Source of the DNA: Bacilli bacterium
Lineage (GTDB): Bacteria; Bacillota_I; Bacilli_A; RF39; UBA660
Reading direction: 5' to 3'
Assembly (NCBI GenBank): GCA_017941235.1
Contig: JAGAWU010000039.1
Location: forward strand, 1 to 35,639
Length of the DNA stretch: 35,639 nucleotides
The notes below the pieces were generated by a model. The model was given only the letters and a program-made list of their open reading frames with translations. It did not search any database and was not told the DNA's origin. Below, piece after piece: positions 16,044-24,137 of the stretch; within the stretch, counting starts at the first letter, position 1; each line of letters opens with the position of its first letter. Position numbers and translations under genes: made by a program.

Positions 16044-16966
16044 AAAAGAAATTATTAAAAATTGTATTGGGTAGTAGTACAGGAATAATCGTACTTGCTT
16101 TAGTAATACTTGTACCAGTATTAATGGTATTGGATTTTTTTGGAGCTAATATAACTGACAATTATGTAGAGAATAATATGGATTATGCTGACAGATATAA
16201 AGAAGCAGTTAATATAGCTATGAAAAATAAAAAAGGTTATGTACCTTTAACAAGAATTCTTTACTTCTTTTTAGAAGATGAGAATCAATCATTTTATCAA
16301 ATTTATGTAGATAATTTAGATAAAGAAACTAATAGGTTATTACCAATTAGTGAAGTATGTGAACTTCAAAAATATAAAAATTTTGATGGGTGTAAAGATT
16401 ATGAATCTGGAGATCAAATTGATGAAGAACAAAATAAACCGTTCTCTCCACCAATTGATTTTTCAAAAGTAACTGTTACATCTTTTTTTATGGAAGAGAG
16501 AATAGTTTTTGGAAATTCAGATGTACATGGTGGATGGGATTTAGCATGTGGTAATAAGACACCAGTTAAAGCTGTATGTGATGGTAAAGTAACTAAAGTT
16601 AGTTTTCCTTATAAAGAAAATGTAACTAATACAAGTGGAGGTGGAGGTAATCAAATTCATCTTGAATGTGAAGTTGATGAAGATGTAACTTATGAAGTTA
16701 TATATGCTCACCTTTATCCAGATACAGCAAAAGTAAAAACTGGTGATACTGTTAAAGCAGGAGATGAACTTGCTGGAGTCGGTACAACTGGTTACTCAAC
16801 TGGACCACATTTACATTATCAAGTAGAACTAAATGGAAATAAAGTTGATGGTATGAGTTTAATAGATTTTGCTGATAATACAACTAACTTTAATCAATAT
16901 CCAGATTTAACACCTGACCATAATTATAATTTTAATAATAATTATAATAATCAATTCAGACCATAG
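16040..16966 (+). CDS. Membrane-anchored M23 metallopeptidase (T4SS wall hydrolase)
   Basis: 308 residues. One N-terminal membrane segment (5-33) is followed by a helical region with two Cys. The LytM/M23 domain (about 155-275) carries zinc ligands His163 and Asp167 in HGGWD and the final HLHYQ (His257, His259), with YAHL between. A C-terminal Asn/Pro-rich tail follows. It would open the peptidoglycan for the mating channel, the role of VirB1-like hydrolases in Gram-positive systems. The last codons (QFRP and stop) lie inside the left arm of the inverted-repeat region that follows. Confidence 0.85.
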   Translation: MKKKLLKIVLGSSTGIIVLALVILVPVLMVLDFFGANITDNYVENNMDYADRYKEAVNIAMKNKKGYVPLTRILYFFLEDENQSFYQIYVDNLDKETNRLLPISEVCELQKYKNFDGCKDYESGDQIDEEQNKPFSPPIDFSKVTVTSFFMEERIVFGNSDVHGGWDLACGNKTPVKAVCDGKVTKVSFPYKENVTNTSGGGGNQIHLECEVDEDVTYEVIYAHLYPDTAKVKTGDTVKAGDELAGVGTTGYSTGPHLHYQVELNGNKVDGMSLIDFADNTTNFNQYPDLTPDHNYNFNNNYNNQFRP

Positions 16967-17168
16967 TTAAGACCATAAAATATTATTATAAAATAAGGGA
17001 TTATTTAATCCTTATGACCATGAATATGGTTGAATTTTGCAAGTGCAAAATAAGTTTGATATCACATAATTTCTAGATATTATCTAGGAATAAATATTGT
17101 TGTGATATCAATCTCTTATGCTCTTAAATTATTTGCCAAAATAATTATATATTTTATGGTCTGAATTG
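16952..17168. other. Seven-hairpin intergenic region, oriT candidate
   Basis: An outer inverted repeat joins CAATTCAGACC (16952-16962) and GACCATAAAATAT (16971-16983) to ATATTTTATGGTC (17149-17161) and GGTCTGAATTG (17158-17168). It encloses hairpins at 16993-17015 (ATAAGG/CCTTAT), 17017-17030 (ACCAT/ATGGT) and 17034-17051 (ATTTTGCA/TGCAAAAT). A further helix pairs 17056-17066 with 17101-17111 (TTGATATCACA) and contains the palindrome 17073-17087 (CTAGATA/TATCTAG). The last hairpin is at 17127-17146. No coding frame is credible. Its position before two small DNA-binding-type genes and the relaxase gene suggests oriT; a structured RNA is the alternative. Confidence 0.65.
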
Positions 17169-17202
17169 AACCATAGTATGTACATATAAGGAGGGATAAG
17201 TT

Positions 17203-17385
17203 ATGCATGAATATCCGTTAAGAATTTCAGAAGTATTATGGAAAAGGATAGAAATAGAAGCAGAAGCTAGAGGTCTTTTAATTAGTGATATGTTAAGAGA
17301 AATAATTGAAAAAGGTTTATTAAAAATTTATGAAGAGGAGGCTAAGTATGGAAAAATTAAATTTGAACAAACTGATAGCGAATGA
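17203..17385 (+). CDS. Ribbon-helix-helix (Arc/CopG-like) small protein
   Basis: 60 residues. A short strand (YPLRIS) is followed by two helices, LWKRIEIEAEARGLLISDM and LREIIEKGLLKI, the length and pattern of ribbon-helix-helix DNA-binding proteins. AAGGAGGG precedes the ATG. It is the first gene after the seven-hairpin region and probably binds it as an operon regulator or relaxosome accessory. It overlaps the next gene, whose ribosome site GAGGAGG lies within it. Confidence 0.65.
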   Translation: MHEYPLRISEVLWKRIEIEAEARGLLISDMLREIIEKGLLKIYEEEAKYGKIKFEQTDSE

Positions 17386-17770
17386 CATAGTTAATTATGG
17401 AATGGATAAGACTACTAGTTTTAATTACATAGTAAGTTTAAATGATTTTTTAGATGATTATGATGAAGAATCTATAACATATATTAAATCTCATATTAAT
17501 GACATAATTGAAGCTGTACATCAAAATGAAAATGTTGCTCAGTTAGATTATGATGAAGCAAGACAAGAATTTAATATGGTATTTTATTTTGATGGACTAT
17601 TCAGTAAGTTAGATAAAAAAATATATAATCTATCACAAGAGATGGGAATAGATTTTGAACCTGAAGAAGTTTGGGAGATATCTTATGATATAGAAAATTC
17701 CGAAGAATATAACGATTTAATCACTAGTGCAATTAAAGAAAATTCTAAAACTAAAGGAAGAGAGATTTAA
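17348..17770 (+). CDS. Hypothetical acidic protein in the relaxosome operon
   Basis: 140 residues, strongly acidic and helical: FNYIVSLNDFLDDYDEESI, then FEPEEVWEISYDIENSEEYN. No known family. ATG 17348 is chosen because GAGGAGG ends seven bases before it. An upstream in-frame codon at 17330 would precede that site. It is sandwiched between two DNA-binding-type proteins and the relaxase, so a relaxosome role is possible but unproven. Confidence 0.6.
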   Translation: MEKLNLNKLIANDIVNYGMDKTTSFNYIVSLNDFLDDYDEESITYIKSHINDIIEAVHQNENVAQLDYDEARQEFNMVFYFDGLFSKLDKKIYNLSQEMGIDFEPEEVWEISYDIENSEEYNDLITSAIKENSKTKGREI

Positions 17771-17772
17771 TT

Positions 17773-18087
17773 ATGGCTGATCCACATATATATTTAACTC
17801 AAGATATTAAAGATAGAGTAAAAGAATATGCAAATAATAATGGATTAAATTTTTCTCAATCTATTAGAACTTTATTAGAAATTGGATTAAACTCAAGTGA
17901 AGAAAATCTTCTATTAAAACAAAATAGTGTTTTATTAGAGAAAATATTTTCTAGACAGTTATATTTAAGAGATTTAATAGAACAATTCTATTCTGATATG
18001 GAAATAGAAAAATTAAGCAATCCTAGAAATAATAAAGCATTACAAAAGTTCAAAACTAACAAGGATAAATTAAAATACGATGAGTAG
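17773..18087 (+). CDS. RHH-type relaxosome accessory protein
   Basis: 104 residues. The N-terminal region HIYLTQDIKDRVKEYANNNG followed by NFSQSIRTLLEIGLN is a typical ribbon-helix-helix. The C-terminal half is helical (LLLKQNSVLLEKIFSRQLYL). MobC-like accessory proteins with this layout precede many relaxase genes and bind oriT. It overlaps the relaxase gene by eight bases. Confidence 0.7.
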   Translation: MADPHIYLTQDIKDRVKEYANNNGLNFSQSIRTLLEIGLNSSEENLLLKQNSVLLEKIFSRQLYLRDLIEQFYSDMEIEKLSNPRNNKALQKFKTNKDKLKYDE

Positions 18088-19357
18088 TCCAAATGTAGTA
18101 GTAAAAAATATGTTTACTCCTAGTTTTAAGAATCTTAATCATATTTATAAAACTCAAAATCAAGTACATAATTCAACAATGAATATGTTTGATTATTATG
18201 CTAATGAAAAGAAGAAAGCATTTTTTATGTTAGATTATTTTAGTGGAAAAATAGGCAAAGATAAAGAAATGAATATTATGTTTGAAAACGGGGAATATGC
18301 TACTAAAGATGAAATAGAAAAAAGAAAAAAACAATATGCAAAATATATAGAAAATTCTAATATTTATAAGCTAGTTATTTCTTTCCCAGAAAACTATTTA
18401 GAAGAGAATGTAGATATTAAGAAATTTGAAAAAGATTTAGCAAAGCACATTATTCCAATGTTTTTAAAAAAATGTGGTTTTGATGATATTAATAATATGA
18501 GTTATCAATTTTCACTTCATACTAATACAGATAACCTTCATTTTCACTTATCTTTTACTGAAAAGAAACCTAACTATAAAAGAACTATGAGTAAAGAACT
18601 AGTATATAGACATGCTGGCAAATTAGAACAAAAAGAACTTGGATTTTTGAAAAATGAAATAGAACATTATATTCATAAAGAACAAGTTTTTACACCTTTA
18701 TTAAAAGAAACTAATAAAGAAATAGAAGAATTAAAAAAATATTTTAATCCTAAAGAAAAGAACTTTTTACTTAATGATAAATCGGATATTTTAATTGAAG
18801 AAAAAATAAATAGATTAGGGAAACTTTTAGAAGAAAAAAGAGATTCTAAAAATCAAAGAATAAAATTTAATTCAATTAAGAATAAAGAAATAAGGGATTT
18901 AACTAAAGAAATAAAAAGTAATATTTTTTCTAAAAAAGATACTGAATTATATAATGATTATCAAAAATTTAAAACTAGTTTAAAAGAGATTAACAAATAT
19001 TTTAATGAAGTAGCTAAAAAGAATCATTCAAAGGAAGTGGATGATTCTTTTATTAAGTCTAAACAAAAATATTTAGATAATTATGTTTTAAATGCAATTG
19101 TTAATTATGCTCAATATAAAAAAATAACAGATTCTAAAATCATACAAGAAGCTGTTTATAAAGAATATAAGAAGAATAAAAAGAGAAATAAGTTTGATAT
19201 TTTAACAAGTTATTTATCTTCAAATAATAGAAAATCTCAATTTGTAAGTAAATACAAAATTAAAGAAGCTGTTAGAAATATAAATGATGAGTTAGAGCAA
19301 GCTGAAAAAGAATTTGAGAATTTATTTAAGGAGGACAAAGAACATGTATATGAGTGA
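18080..19357 (+). CDS. MobL-like relaxase
   Basis: 425 residues. The N-terminal region (about 1-200) carries a relaxase histidine motif, HTNTDNLHFHL, with His147, Asp151, His154 and His156. Tyr candidates for strand cleavage lie upstream. The pattern fits the MobP/MobL group of Firmicutes, in which the motif lies near residue 150. The remainder is a long basic coiled-coil region. It should nick oriT and pilot the strand to VirD4. Start: ATG 18080 overlaps the accessory gene. The exact MOB class is inferred from motif and length only. Confidence 0.75.
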   Translation: MSSPNVVVKNMFTPSFKNLNHIYKTQNQVHNSTMNMFDYYANEKKKAFFMLDYFSGKIGKDKEMNIMFENGEYATKDEIEKRKKQYAKYIENSNIYKLVISFPENYLEENVDIKKFEKDLAKHIIPMFLKKCGFDDINNMSYQFSLHTNTDNLHFHLSFTEKKPNYKRTMSKELVYRHAGKLEQKELGFLKNEIEHYIHKEQVFTPLLKETNKEIEELKKYFNPKEKNFLLNDKSDILIEEKINRLGKLLEEKRDSKNQRIKFNSIKNKEIRDLTKEIKSNIFSKKDTELYNDYQKFKTSLKEINKYFNEVAKKNHSKEVDDSFIKSKQKYLDNYVLNAIVNYAQYKKITDSKIIQEAVYKEYKKNKKRNKFDILTSYLSSNNRKSQFVSKYKIKEAVRNINDELEQAEKEFENLFKEDKEHVYE

Positions 19358-19580
19358 AGAAGATGAGAAAAAAATCTATCATATATTTTGCAGGATATCT
19401 AATATTTGTAAAAATTATTTTTATGAAAGAAAATATTTACCAAATGATGGTTGGTCTATAGATAGTAGAATAGAAATGATATTAGAACAAGCTAAACGAT
19501 TAGATAAAAAATATAATGAATTTCATGAAAAATATTATAAGGAGGAAGAAGTATGGGATACAGATCAGATGTCAGAATAA
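19344..19580 (+). CDS. Small hypothetical protein
   Basis: 78 residues beginning MYMSEEDEKKIYHIFCRIS, with two Cys and a helical C-terminus (ILEQAKRLDKKYNEF). ATG 19344 is chosen because AAGGAGG inside the end of the relaxase gene is correctly spaced. Neighbouring genes overlap on both sides. No family recognised. Confidence 0.55.
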   Translation: MYMSEEDEKKIYHIFCRISNICKNYFYERKYLPNDGWSIDSRIEMILEQAKRLDKKYNEFHEKYYKEEEVWDTDQMSE

Positions 19581-19984
19581 TGACTTCTAAAAAAGGATTT
19601 GATGAACTTAGAAAATTTACAGATCAATATTTAAAAGATAAGAATTATACATATGGTAATTTACTTGATCAATTGGATTTAAATCATGAAACAAAATATG
19701 CTAAATATATTGGTTGGAATTCTATTAAATGGTATGAATATTCAGGATCAGATTATGAAGATGTAAATGCAATCATGGAAGGACTAAGTCATTTAAAAGA
19801 CAAAGACTTATCTTATAGATATGCAAGAATCGGAGAATCATATGATGATTATGATGAACATTATTATGAAAGTAATAAAGAGGAAGAACAAGATTTAGAA
19901 TATCCATCAATGGAAAGATATTTTGATGATGATTATGTAATTGATAATATGAAACTTGATGCTAAAGAACCAGAACTAACTTAG
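19553..19984 (+). CDS. Hypothetical protein, 'MGYRSDV' type
   Basis: 143 residues starting MGYRSDVRIMTSKKGFDEL, a start I have seen in unannotated phage and mobile-element proteins but cannot link to a function. It is Tyr/Asp/Glu-rich and ends in a very acidic tail (ESYDDYDEHYYESNKEEEQD). AAGGAGG is correctly spaced. It lies in the relaxase-VirD4 interval. Acidic proteins here could be anti-restriction DNA mimics; that is only a guess from charge. Confidence 0.6.
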   Translation: MGYRSDVRIMTSKKGFDELRKFTDQYLKDKNYTYGNLLDQLDLNHETKYAKYIGWNSIKWYEYSGSDYEDVNAIMEGLSHLKDKDLSYRYARIGESYDDYDEHYYESNKEEEQDLEYPSMERYFDDDYVIDNMKLDAKEPELT

Positions 19985-19993
19985 AGGTATATT

Positions 19994-20443
19994 ATGTATG
20001 ATGATATTTTAAAAGATTTAGAAAGCAATTTAAGTTTTACATACGGAAATAATATAACTCAATATGATAGTGGATATATATGTGATGTATTTTCTGAAAT
20101 AGCTGACAGCAATGTAGATATTTATACTTCAGATTTATTTGAATGGAGTAAAAGCAATATGTACTATATAGATGAAGCTACTAAAGAATTTGGTAATCCT
20201 AATGATATATTAAGACAAATTCAACAAGGACAATACTATGCATATGAGCAAGAATTGTATGAGAATCAAGATGATATTATTAAATACTTTGCATATTCAT
20301 ATTTAAAGGATAATAATATTAAATTAAATATTGATCAAGAAGAAGATTTAGATGATTATTTATCAGGTGTAGATTCAAATGATAAATTAGAAGATATAAT
20401 TGATTATTGTAGAAATATTAATAAGGATTATGAATTAGCATGA
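19994..20443 (+). CDS. Hypothetical acidic protein before VirD4
   Basis: 149 residues, acidic, Tyr/Asp/Asn-rich, cytoplasmic: MYDDILKDLESNLSFTYGNN, DLFEWSKSNMYYIDEATKEF, then DDYLSGVDSNDKLEDIIDYC. No family recognised. It overlaps virD4 by four bases (ATGA), so the two are translationally coupled. Confidence 0.6.
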   Translation: MYDDILKDLESNLSFTYGNNITQYDSGYICDVFSEIADSNVDIYTSDLFEWSKSNMYYIDEATKEFGNPNDILRQIQQGQYYAYEQELYENQDDIIKYFAYSYLKDNNIKLNIDQEEDLDDYLSGVDSNDKLEDIIDYCRNINKDYELA

Positions 20444-22437
20444 ATGTAGGATTAATCGTTTTACTTGTAGTAATGGTTATTTTTATTATTGGATTTATGT
20501 ATATAGAACCTATATTAATGAAACATAAAGTAAAGAATGATAATGAGTATGGCTCTGCTAGATTTAGTACAAATAAAGAAATAAAAAAGAACTTTAAGAA
20601 AGAGAGTATCTATCATATAAAAGAGGCTGGCTTCCCAGTTTCTTTTAGTAAGAATTTAAAAAGTATTTATTTTGATAGAGAAACCCCTCATTATGTTTAT
20701 TTAGGTTCTACTGGATCAGGTAAATCAGTAACAGCAGTAATTCCAACATGTACTTTTATATCAAAAGCAAAGAAAAAAAGAAGTGTTTTTATTACCGACC
20801 CGAAAGGGGAGATTTATCAAACAACATCGAAGATGTTTCAACATCAAGGATATAAAATATTAACTATTGATTTTAGAAATCCAGAAAAATCAAATAAGAT
20901 AAATATATTAGAACCAGTAATAAAAGAATATGAAGAATATATAAACTATGAGAAATTGTCACTTGAATCAGTTAATGAAAACGATAAATTAAATTACAAT
21001 AATAAATCTATGAGTTGTTTAGCTGAAACAAATAGGTTAATATCTTCACTTGCAACAATGGTTATGCAAGATAAAGTAGAGCAGAAAGATCCATTTTGGA
21101 ATGAATCTGCTAAGAATTTGTTAGAAGGACTAATTGGCTTCTTTTTAGAAGAATATAAAGCTGGTAATATTACAAGAGAAAAAATAACTATGACTTCTAT
21201 TAGAAAATTTCAAAACAGTTCTATGGAAGAAAATAACTTTAAAAAGTTTAAAGATTATATAAATACTAAATCATATGGAAGTAAGTCTAAAGATGCTTTA
21301 GTAAGTATATTAAGTGCTAGTGAGAACACCTATAAATCAATTACAGCTGTATTTGGTCAAAAGATGAATATATTTGATGATATTAATGTAGCAAATGTTA
21401 CTAGTACAAGTGATTTTGATTTTAATATACTAGGTAGTGAACCAGTAGCTTTATATGTAATAGTTCCAGATGAAGACAAAACTTATTTTACTTTAGTAAC
21501 AATTATAGTTGGTCTTTTATATAGGGATTTAGTAAAACTTGCTAACGCAACAGAAAAAAAGAAACTTCCATATGAAATAGATTTTATTTTAGATGAATTT
21601 GCTAACTGTCCACCACTTGCTGATATAGAAGCAATAGTATCAGTTGCAAGATCTAGAGGTATGCATTTTCATTTCTTTATACAATCATTTTCTCAATTAG
21701 ATAATGTATATGGAAAAGAAGTAGCACAAATTATTTTAGATAACTGTGGGCTTGTTTATTTAAAAACAAATACACAAGAAACAGCAGAAGCTATTTCTAA
21801 AAGATTAGGTAAGAAAACAATTGAATCAAATAGTATGAGGCAATCAGTTTCTCTTATGAATTATAATGGAGATAAAACTACAAATTTAATAGGTAGAGAT
21901 TTAATGACTCCAGAAGAAGTAAAACAACTTCATTATAAAACTATAATATTTCCTATAATTGGTTTTCCAATTTTTAGAGATACTGTTTTATATAATAAAT
22001 TTAGTTGTTATGAATCTGGTAGAGTAGAAAGAGAATCTAATCCATTAAAAGATTTATCTTATACATACTTTACTGTAGAACAAATAAAACATGAGATTAA
22101 AGAAAAAAGAAAACCTAATCCTAGAGAAGTTAAAGAAATGAATCAATCATTAGAACAAGCTGATAAAGATAATTTAAAACCAGTAGAAGATATAATTGAA
22201 AAAATCTTTAAAAAAGGTTACCAATTAAAATATCTTGCTAATCCAGTTCATAGAATTTACATGCAAATAACACTAAATCGAAATTTGATTCAAAAAGAGA
22301 AATCATTATTAAGTAAAAAAATAAAAGAAGAATATTATCATTTTCAAATTATTGAAAAAGATAATAAAACAATAATAGAAGTTCATAATGAAAATCCAGA
22401 TATGAGCTTATTAAATAATATGAATAATGAAAGGTAG
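20440..22437 (+). CDS. VirD4/TraG-type coupling protein
   Basis: 665 residues. One or two N-terminal membrane segments (1-25) are followed by the coupling-protein motor. Walker A is GSTGSGKS (89-96), preceded by HYVYL; then TDPKGEIYQTT; Walker B is FILDEFANCPPLADIEA with Asp385/Glu386; sensor region FHFFIQSFSQL. It links the relaxase-DNA complex to the channel. Family length is about 600-700, so it is complete. It is the last gene of the transfer operon and is followed immediately by a terminator that overlaps its stop. Confidence 0.9.
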   Translation: MNVGLIVLLVVMVIFIIGFMYIEPILMKHKVKNDNEYGSARFSTNKEIKKNFKKESIYHIKEAGFPVSFSKNLKSIYFDRETPHYVYLGSTGSGKSVTAVIPTCTFISKAKKKRSVFITDPKGEIYQTTSKMFQHQGYKILTIDFRNPEKSNKINILEPVIKEYEEYINYEKLSLESVNENDKLNYNNKSMSCLAETNRLISSLATMVMQDKVEQKDPFWNESAKNLLEGLIGFFLEEYKAGNITREKITMTSIRKFQNSSMEENNFKKFKDYINTKSYGSKSKDALVSILSASENTYKSITAVFGQKMNIFDDINVANVTSTSDFDFNILGSEPVALYVIVPDEDKTYFTLVTIIVGLLYRDLVKLANATEKKKLPYEIDFILDEFANCPPLADIEAIVSVARSRGMHFHFFIQSFSQLDNVYGKEVAQIILDNCGLVYLKTNTQETAEAISKRLGKKTIESNSMRQSVSLMNYNGDKTTNLIGRDLMTPEEVKQLHYKTIIFPIIGFPIFRDTVLYNKFSCYESGRVERESNPLKDLSYTYFTVEQIKHEIKEKRKPNPREVKEMNQSLEQADKDNLKPVEDIIEKIFKKGYQLKYLANPVHRIYMQITLNRNLIQKEKSLLSKKIKEEYYHFQIIEKDNKTIIEVHNENPDMSLLNNMNNER

Positions 22438-22460
22438 TCCGAAAGGGCTACCTCTTTTTT
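22432..22460 (+). terminator. Intrinsic terminator of the transfer operon
   Basis: AGGTAGTCC, loop GAAA, GGGCTACCT (one wobble), then a T run. The virD4 stop TAG lies in the left arm. Confidence 0.9.
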
Positions 22461-22475
22461 GCTAAAAAAATAAAT

Positions 22476-22504
22476 TTGACTTTATTCGACAAATATTTTA
22501 TAAT
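22476..22504 (+). promoter_or_regulatory. Strong promoter of a small RNA gene
   Basis: TTGACT (22476-22481), a 17-base spacer and a perfect TATAAT (22499-22504). Transcription should start near 22511. No ribosome site or ORF of note follows before the terminator at 22640-22669. Confidence 0.8.
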
Positions 22505-22510
22505 GATATT

Positions 22511-22669
22511 GTTGTTAGATAAAGTAGTATGAAATAAGAAGTAATTTTTATGTAGTAAAACTTTAGTAGTATTGTAGTAGAAGTAATGCAGTAATGTAGT
22601 ATGGAAGTATAGTAGTAAATATCTAACAACAAGTAGTAGATCGTCTGCTAGTACAGGGACGATTTTTTT
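22511..22669 (+). ncRNA. Putative GUAGUA-rich small RNA, about 155 nt
   Basis: It begins where the promoter predicts, with GTTGTTAGATA (22511-22521). This is the perfect complement of TATCTAACAAC (22620-22630), an 11-bp helix closing an interior of 98 bases. The interior repeats AGTAGT/AGTAAT/GTAGTA-type motifs about a dozen times at irregular spacing and has no G+C-rich stem of its own. After the helix, one more AGTAGTA is followed by an intrinsic terminator ATCGTC...GACGAT (22640-22663) plus seven T. There is no credible ORF. The interior could be a single-stranded bait for RNA or for a protein. I know of no named family that matches. Confidence 0.65.
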
Positions 22670-22695
22670 ATGTATTTAAACCAGCAAAAATAAGG

Positions 22696-22723
22696 TTTTC
22701 GGACTTTAGTAATATTGCGAAAA
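22696..22723 (-). other. dif-like recombination site A (inverted)
   Basis: Read on the minus strand it is TTTTCGCAATA, centre TTACTA, AAGTCCGAAAA: 11-6-11, the exact architecture of Xer sites. The left arm is identical, 11 of 11, to sites B and C. It sits between the small-RNA terminator and the hairpin at 22725, at the left edge of the TetR module. Confidence 0.65.
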
Positions 22724-22724
22724 G

Positions 22725-22752
22725 ATAGGTAGTAATAATTCTACCTATTTTT
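22725..22752 (+). terminator. Intrinsic terminator next to site A
   Basis: ATAGGTAG, eight-base loop, CTACCTAT, then T run. It starts two bases after dif-like site A and insulates the TetR operon from upstream transcription. Confidence 0.8.
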
Positions 22753-22762
22753 ATGTGCTTTA

Positions 22763-22791
22763 TTGACTAAACTAATTAGATTAGTTATAAT
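22763..22791 (+). promoter_or_regulatory. tetR-operon promoter with built-in operator
   Basis: TTGACT (22763-22768), 17-base spacer, TATAAT (22786-22791). The spacer holds the imperfect palindrome ACTAATTAGATTAGT (22771-22785; arms ACTAAT/ATTAGT), placed where a bound TetR dimer would block polymerase. Autoregulation of the operon is therefore likely. Confidence 0.75.
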
Positions 22792-22818
22792 ATTAATGTA
22801 ATTAGTTAGGAGGATATA

Positions 22819-23391
22819 ATGGCAAGAAATAGTATTAGTGATGAACTAATTGTTGAAACCTCTGCTAGACTTTCAAATGAAGTAGGATTGGAAAATCTTT
22901 CTTTAAAAATGATTGCTGAAGAATTAGATATTAAATCCCCATCTTTGTATAATCATATTTCTAGTTTGGATGATGTTAAAGAAAAATTAATGATCTATGG
23001 TTGGAAACAATTAGGAGAATATGCAATTGATTCTGCTGTCGGTGTTTCAGGGTATGATGCACTAAGAAAAATGTGTTATGCATTCTATGACTACACTACG
23101 AATAATAAAGGTGTTTTTCAAGCTATGCTTTGGTATAACAAATTTAAAAGTGATGAAATGGCAAATGCTACAACAAAGCTATTTAGTATCTTACATAAGA
23201 TATTAGAACCATTAAATATTAGTAGTGATAATGTAGAACATATCATAAGAACTTTAAGAAGTTTTTTAGAAGGATTTTCTTTATTGGTTAATAATAATGC
23301 TTTTGGTAATCCTATCTCAATTAAAGAGAGTTTTGATTTATCATTAGATATTATTATAAATGGAATAAAATCTTTAGAAGGAGTTAAATAA
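22819..23391 (+). CDS. TetR-family transcriptional regulator
   Basis: 190 residues. N-terminal TetR DNA-binding domain: ELIVETSARLSNEVGLENLS, then LKMIAEELDIKSPSLYNHISS. The C-terminal helical ligand domain resembles the WHG/TetR_C_33 type (RSFLEGFSLLVNN, FDLSLDIIINGIKSL). Start ATG with AGGAGG. It heads a three-gene operon with an acetyltransferase and a radical SAM protein, and probably represses it through the palindrome in the promoter. Ligand unknown. Confidence 0.85.
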   Translation: MARNSISDELIVETSARLSNEVGLENLSLKMIAEELDIKSPSLYNHISSLDDVKEKLMIYGWKQLGEYAIDSAVGVSGYDALRKMCYAFYDYTTNNKGVFQAMLWYNKFKSDEMANATTKLFSILHKILEPLNISSDNVEHIIRTLRSFLEGFSLLVNNNAFGNPISIKESFDLSLDIIINGIKSLEGVK

Positions 23392-23392
23392 A

Positions 23393-24136
23393 ATGAATGA
23401 GTATATTAATTTAGATGAAAAGAATATTGAAGAAGAACATATTTGTTGTGCAATAGGTGATCCTAAACACCAACTTGGTGTTGATGCTAAAAAAGAATGG
23501 ATTAAAAGTAAACTAAAAGATGGTCATGTATTTAGAAAATTAAATGCAAGAGGAAAAGTATTTATTGAATATGAGCCAATTGAAACTGCATGGGTTCCTA
23601 TCAATGGTAAAAACTATATGCATATTTATTGCTTATGGGTAGCAGGTAGTTTTAAAGGAAAAGGTATTGGTAAAGAGTTATTAGAATATGCTATTGAAGA
23701 TGCTAAAAATAAAAAAATGAGTGGTGTTTGCACACTAGTATCTCAAAAGAAGAAACCATTTATTGGAGATAAGAAGTTCTTTGAGCATTATGGGTTTAAA
23801 GTTGTTGATACAATTAATGATTATGAATTAATGGCACTTTCTTTTGATGATAAAGAAACACCTAAGTTTAGTGATAATGCTAGAAAAATGGAAATAGATA
23901 GTCAAGATTTTACTATTTATTATTCTAATGAATGCCCTTATGTAGAATATGAAGTTAAAGAATTATCTGATTATGCTAAAGATAAAGGTATTAAATTAAA
24001 CTTCATAAAAATTGATTCATTAGAAAAAGCAAAAAATGCTCCATGTATATTTAATAACTGGGCTAACTTTTATAAAGGAAAATTTGTATCTAACACAATA
24101 TTAAATGCAAATGCATTTGAGAAATTAATTAAGTGA
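23393..24136 (+). CDS. GNAT acetyltransferase with YoaP-like C-terminal domain
   Basis: 247 residues. Residues about 1-155 are a GNAT fold, with the acetyl-CoA loop VAGSFKGKGIGKELLEYAIED and a substrate-side motif VPINGKNYMHIYCLW. The C-terminal part (about 165-247) is thioredoxin-like, as in YoaP-type proteins: DFTIYYSNECPYVEYEVKEL, then CIFNNWANFYKGKF. The Cys in NECPYVE may be redox active or bind ligand. The second gene of the tetR operon, starting one base after the tetR stop. Confidence 0.8.
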   Translation: MNEYINLDEKNIEEEHICCAIGDPKHQLGVDAKKEWIKSKLKDGHVFRKLNARGKVFIEYEPIETAWVPINGKNYMHIYCLWVAGSFKGKGIGKELLEYAIEDAKNKKMSGVCTLVSQKKKPFIGDKKFFEHYGFKVVDTINDYELMALSFDDKETPKFSDNARKMEIDSQDFTIYYSNECPYVEYEVKELSDYAKDKGIKLNFIKIDSLEKAKNAPCIFNNWANFYKGKFVSNTILNANAFEKLIK

Positions 24137-24137
24137 T

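Noticed and set aside
22511..22669. CRISPR array
   Set aside because: The GTAGTA motifs are short and irregularly spaced with no constant-length spacers, and no cas genes are present.
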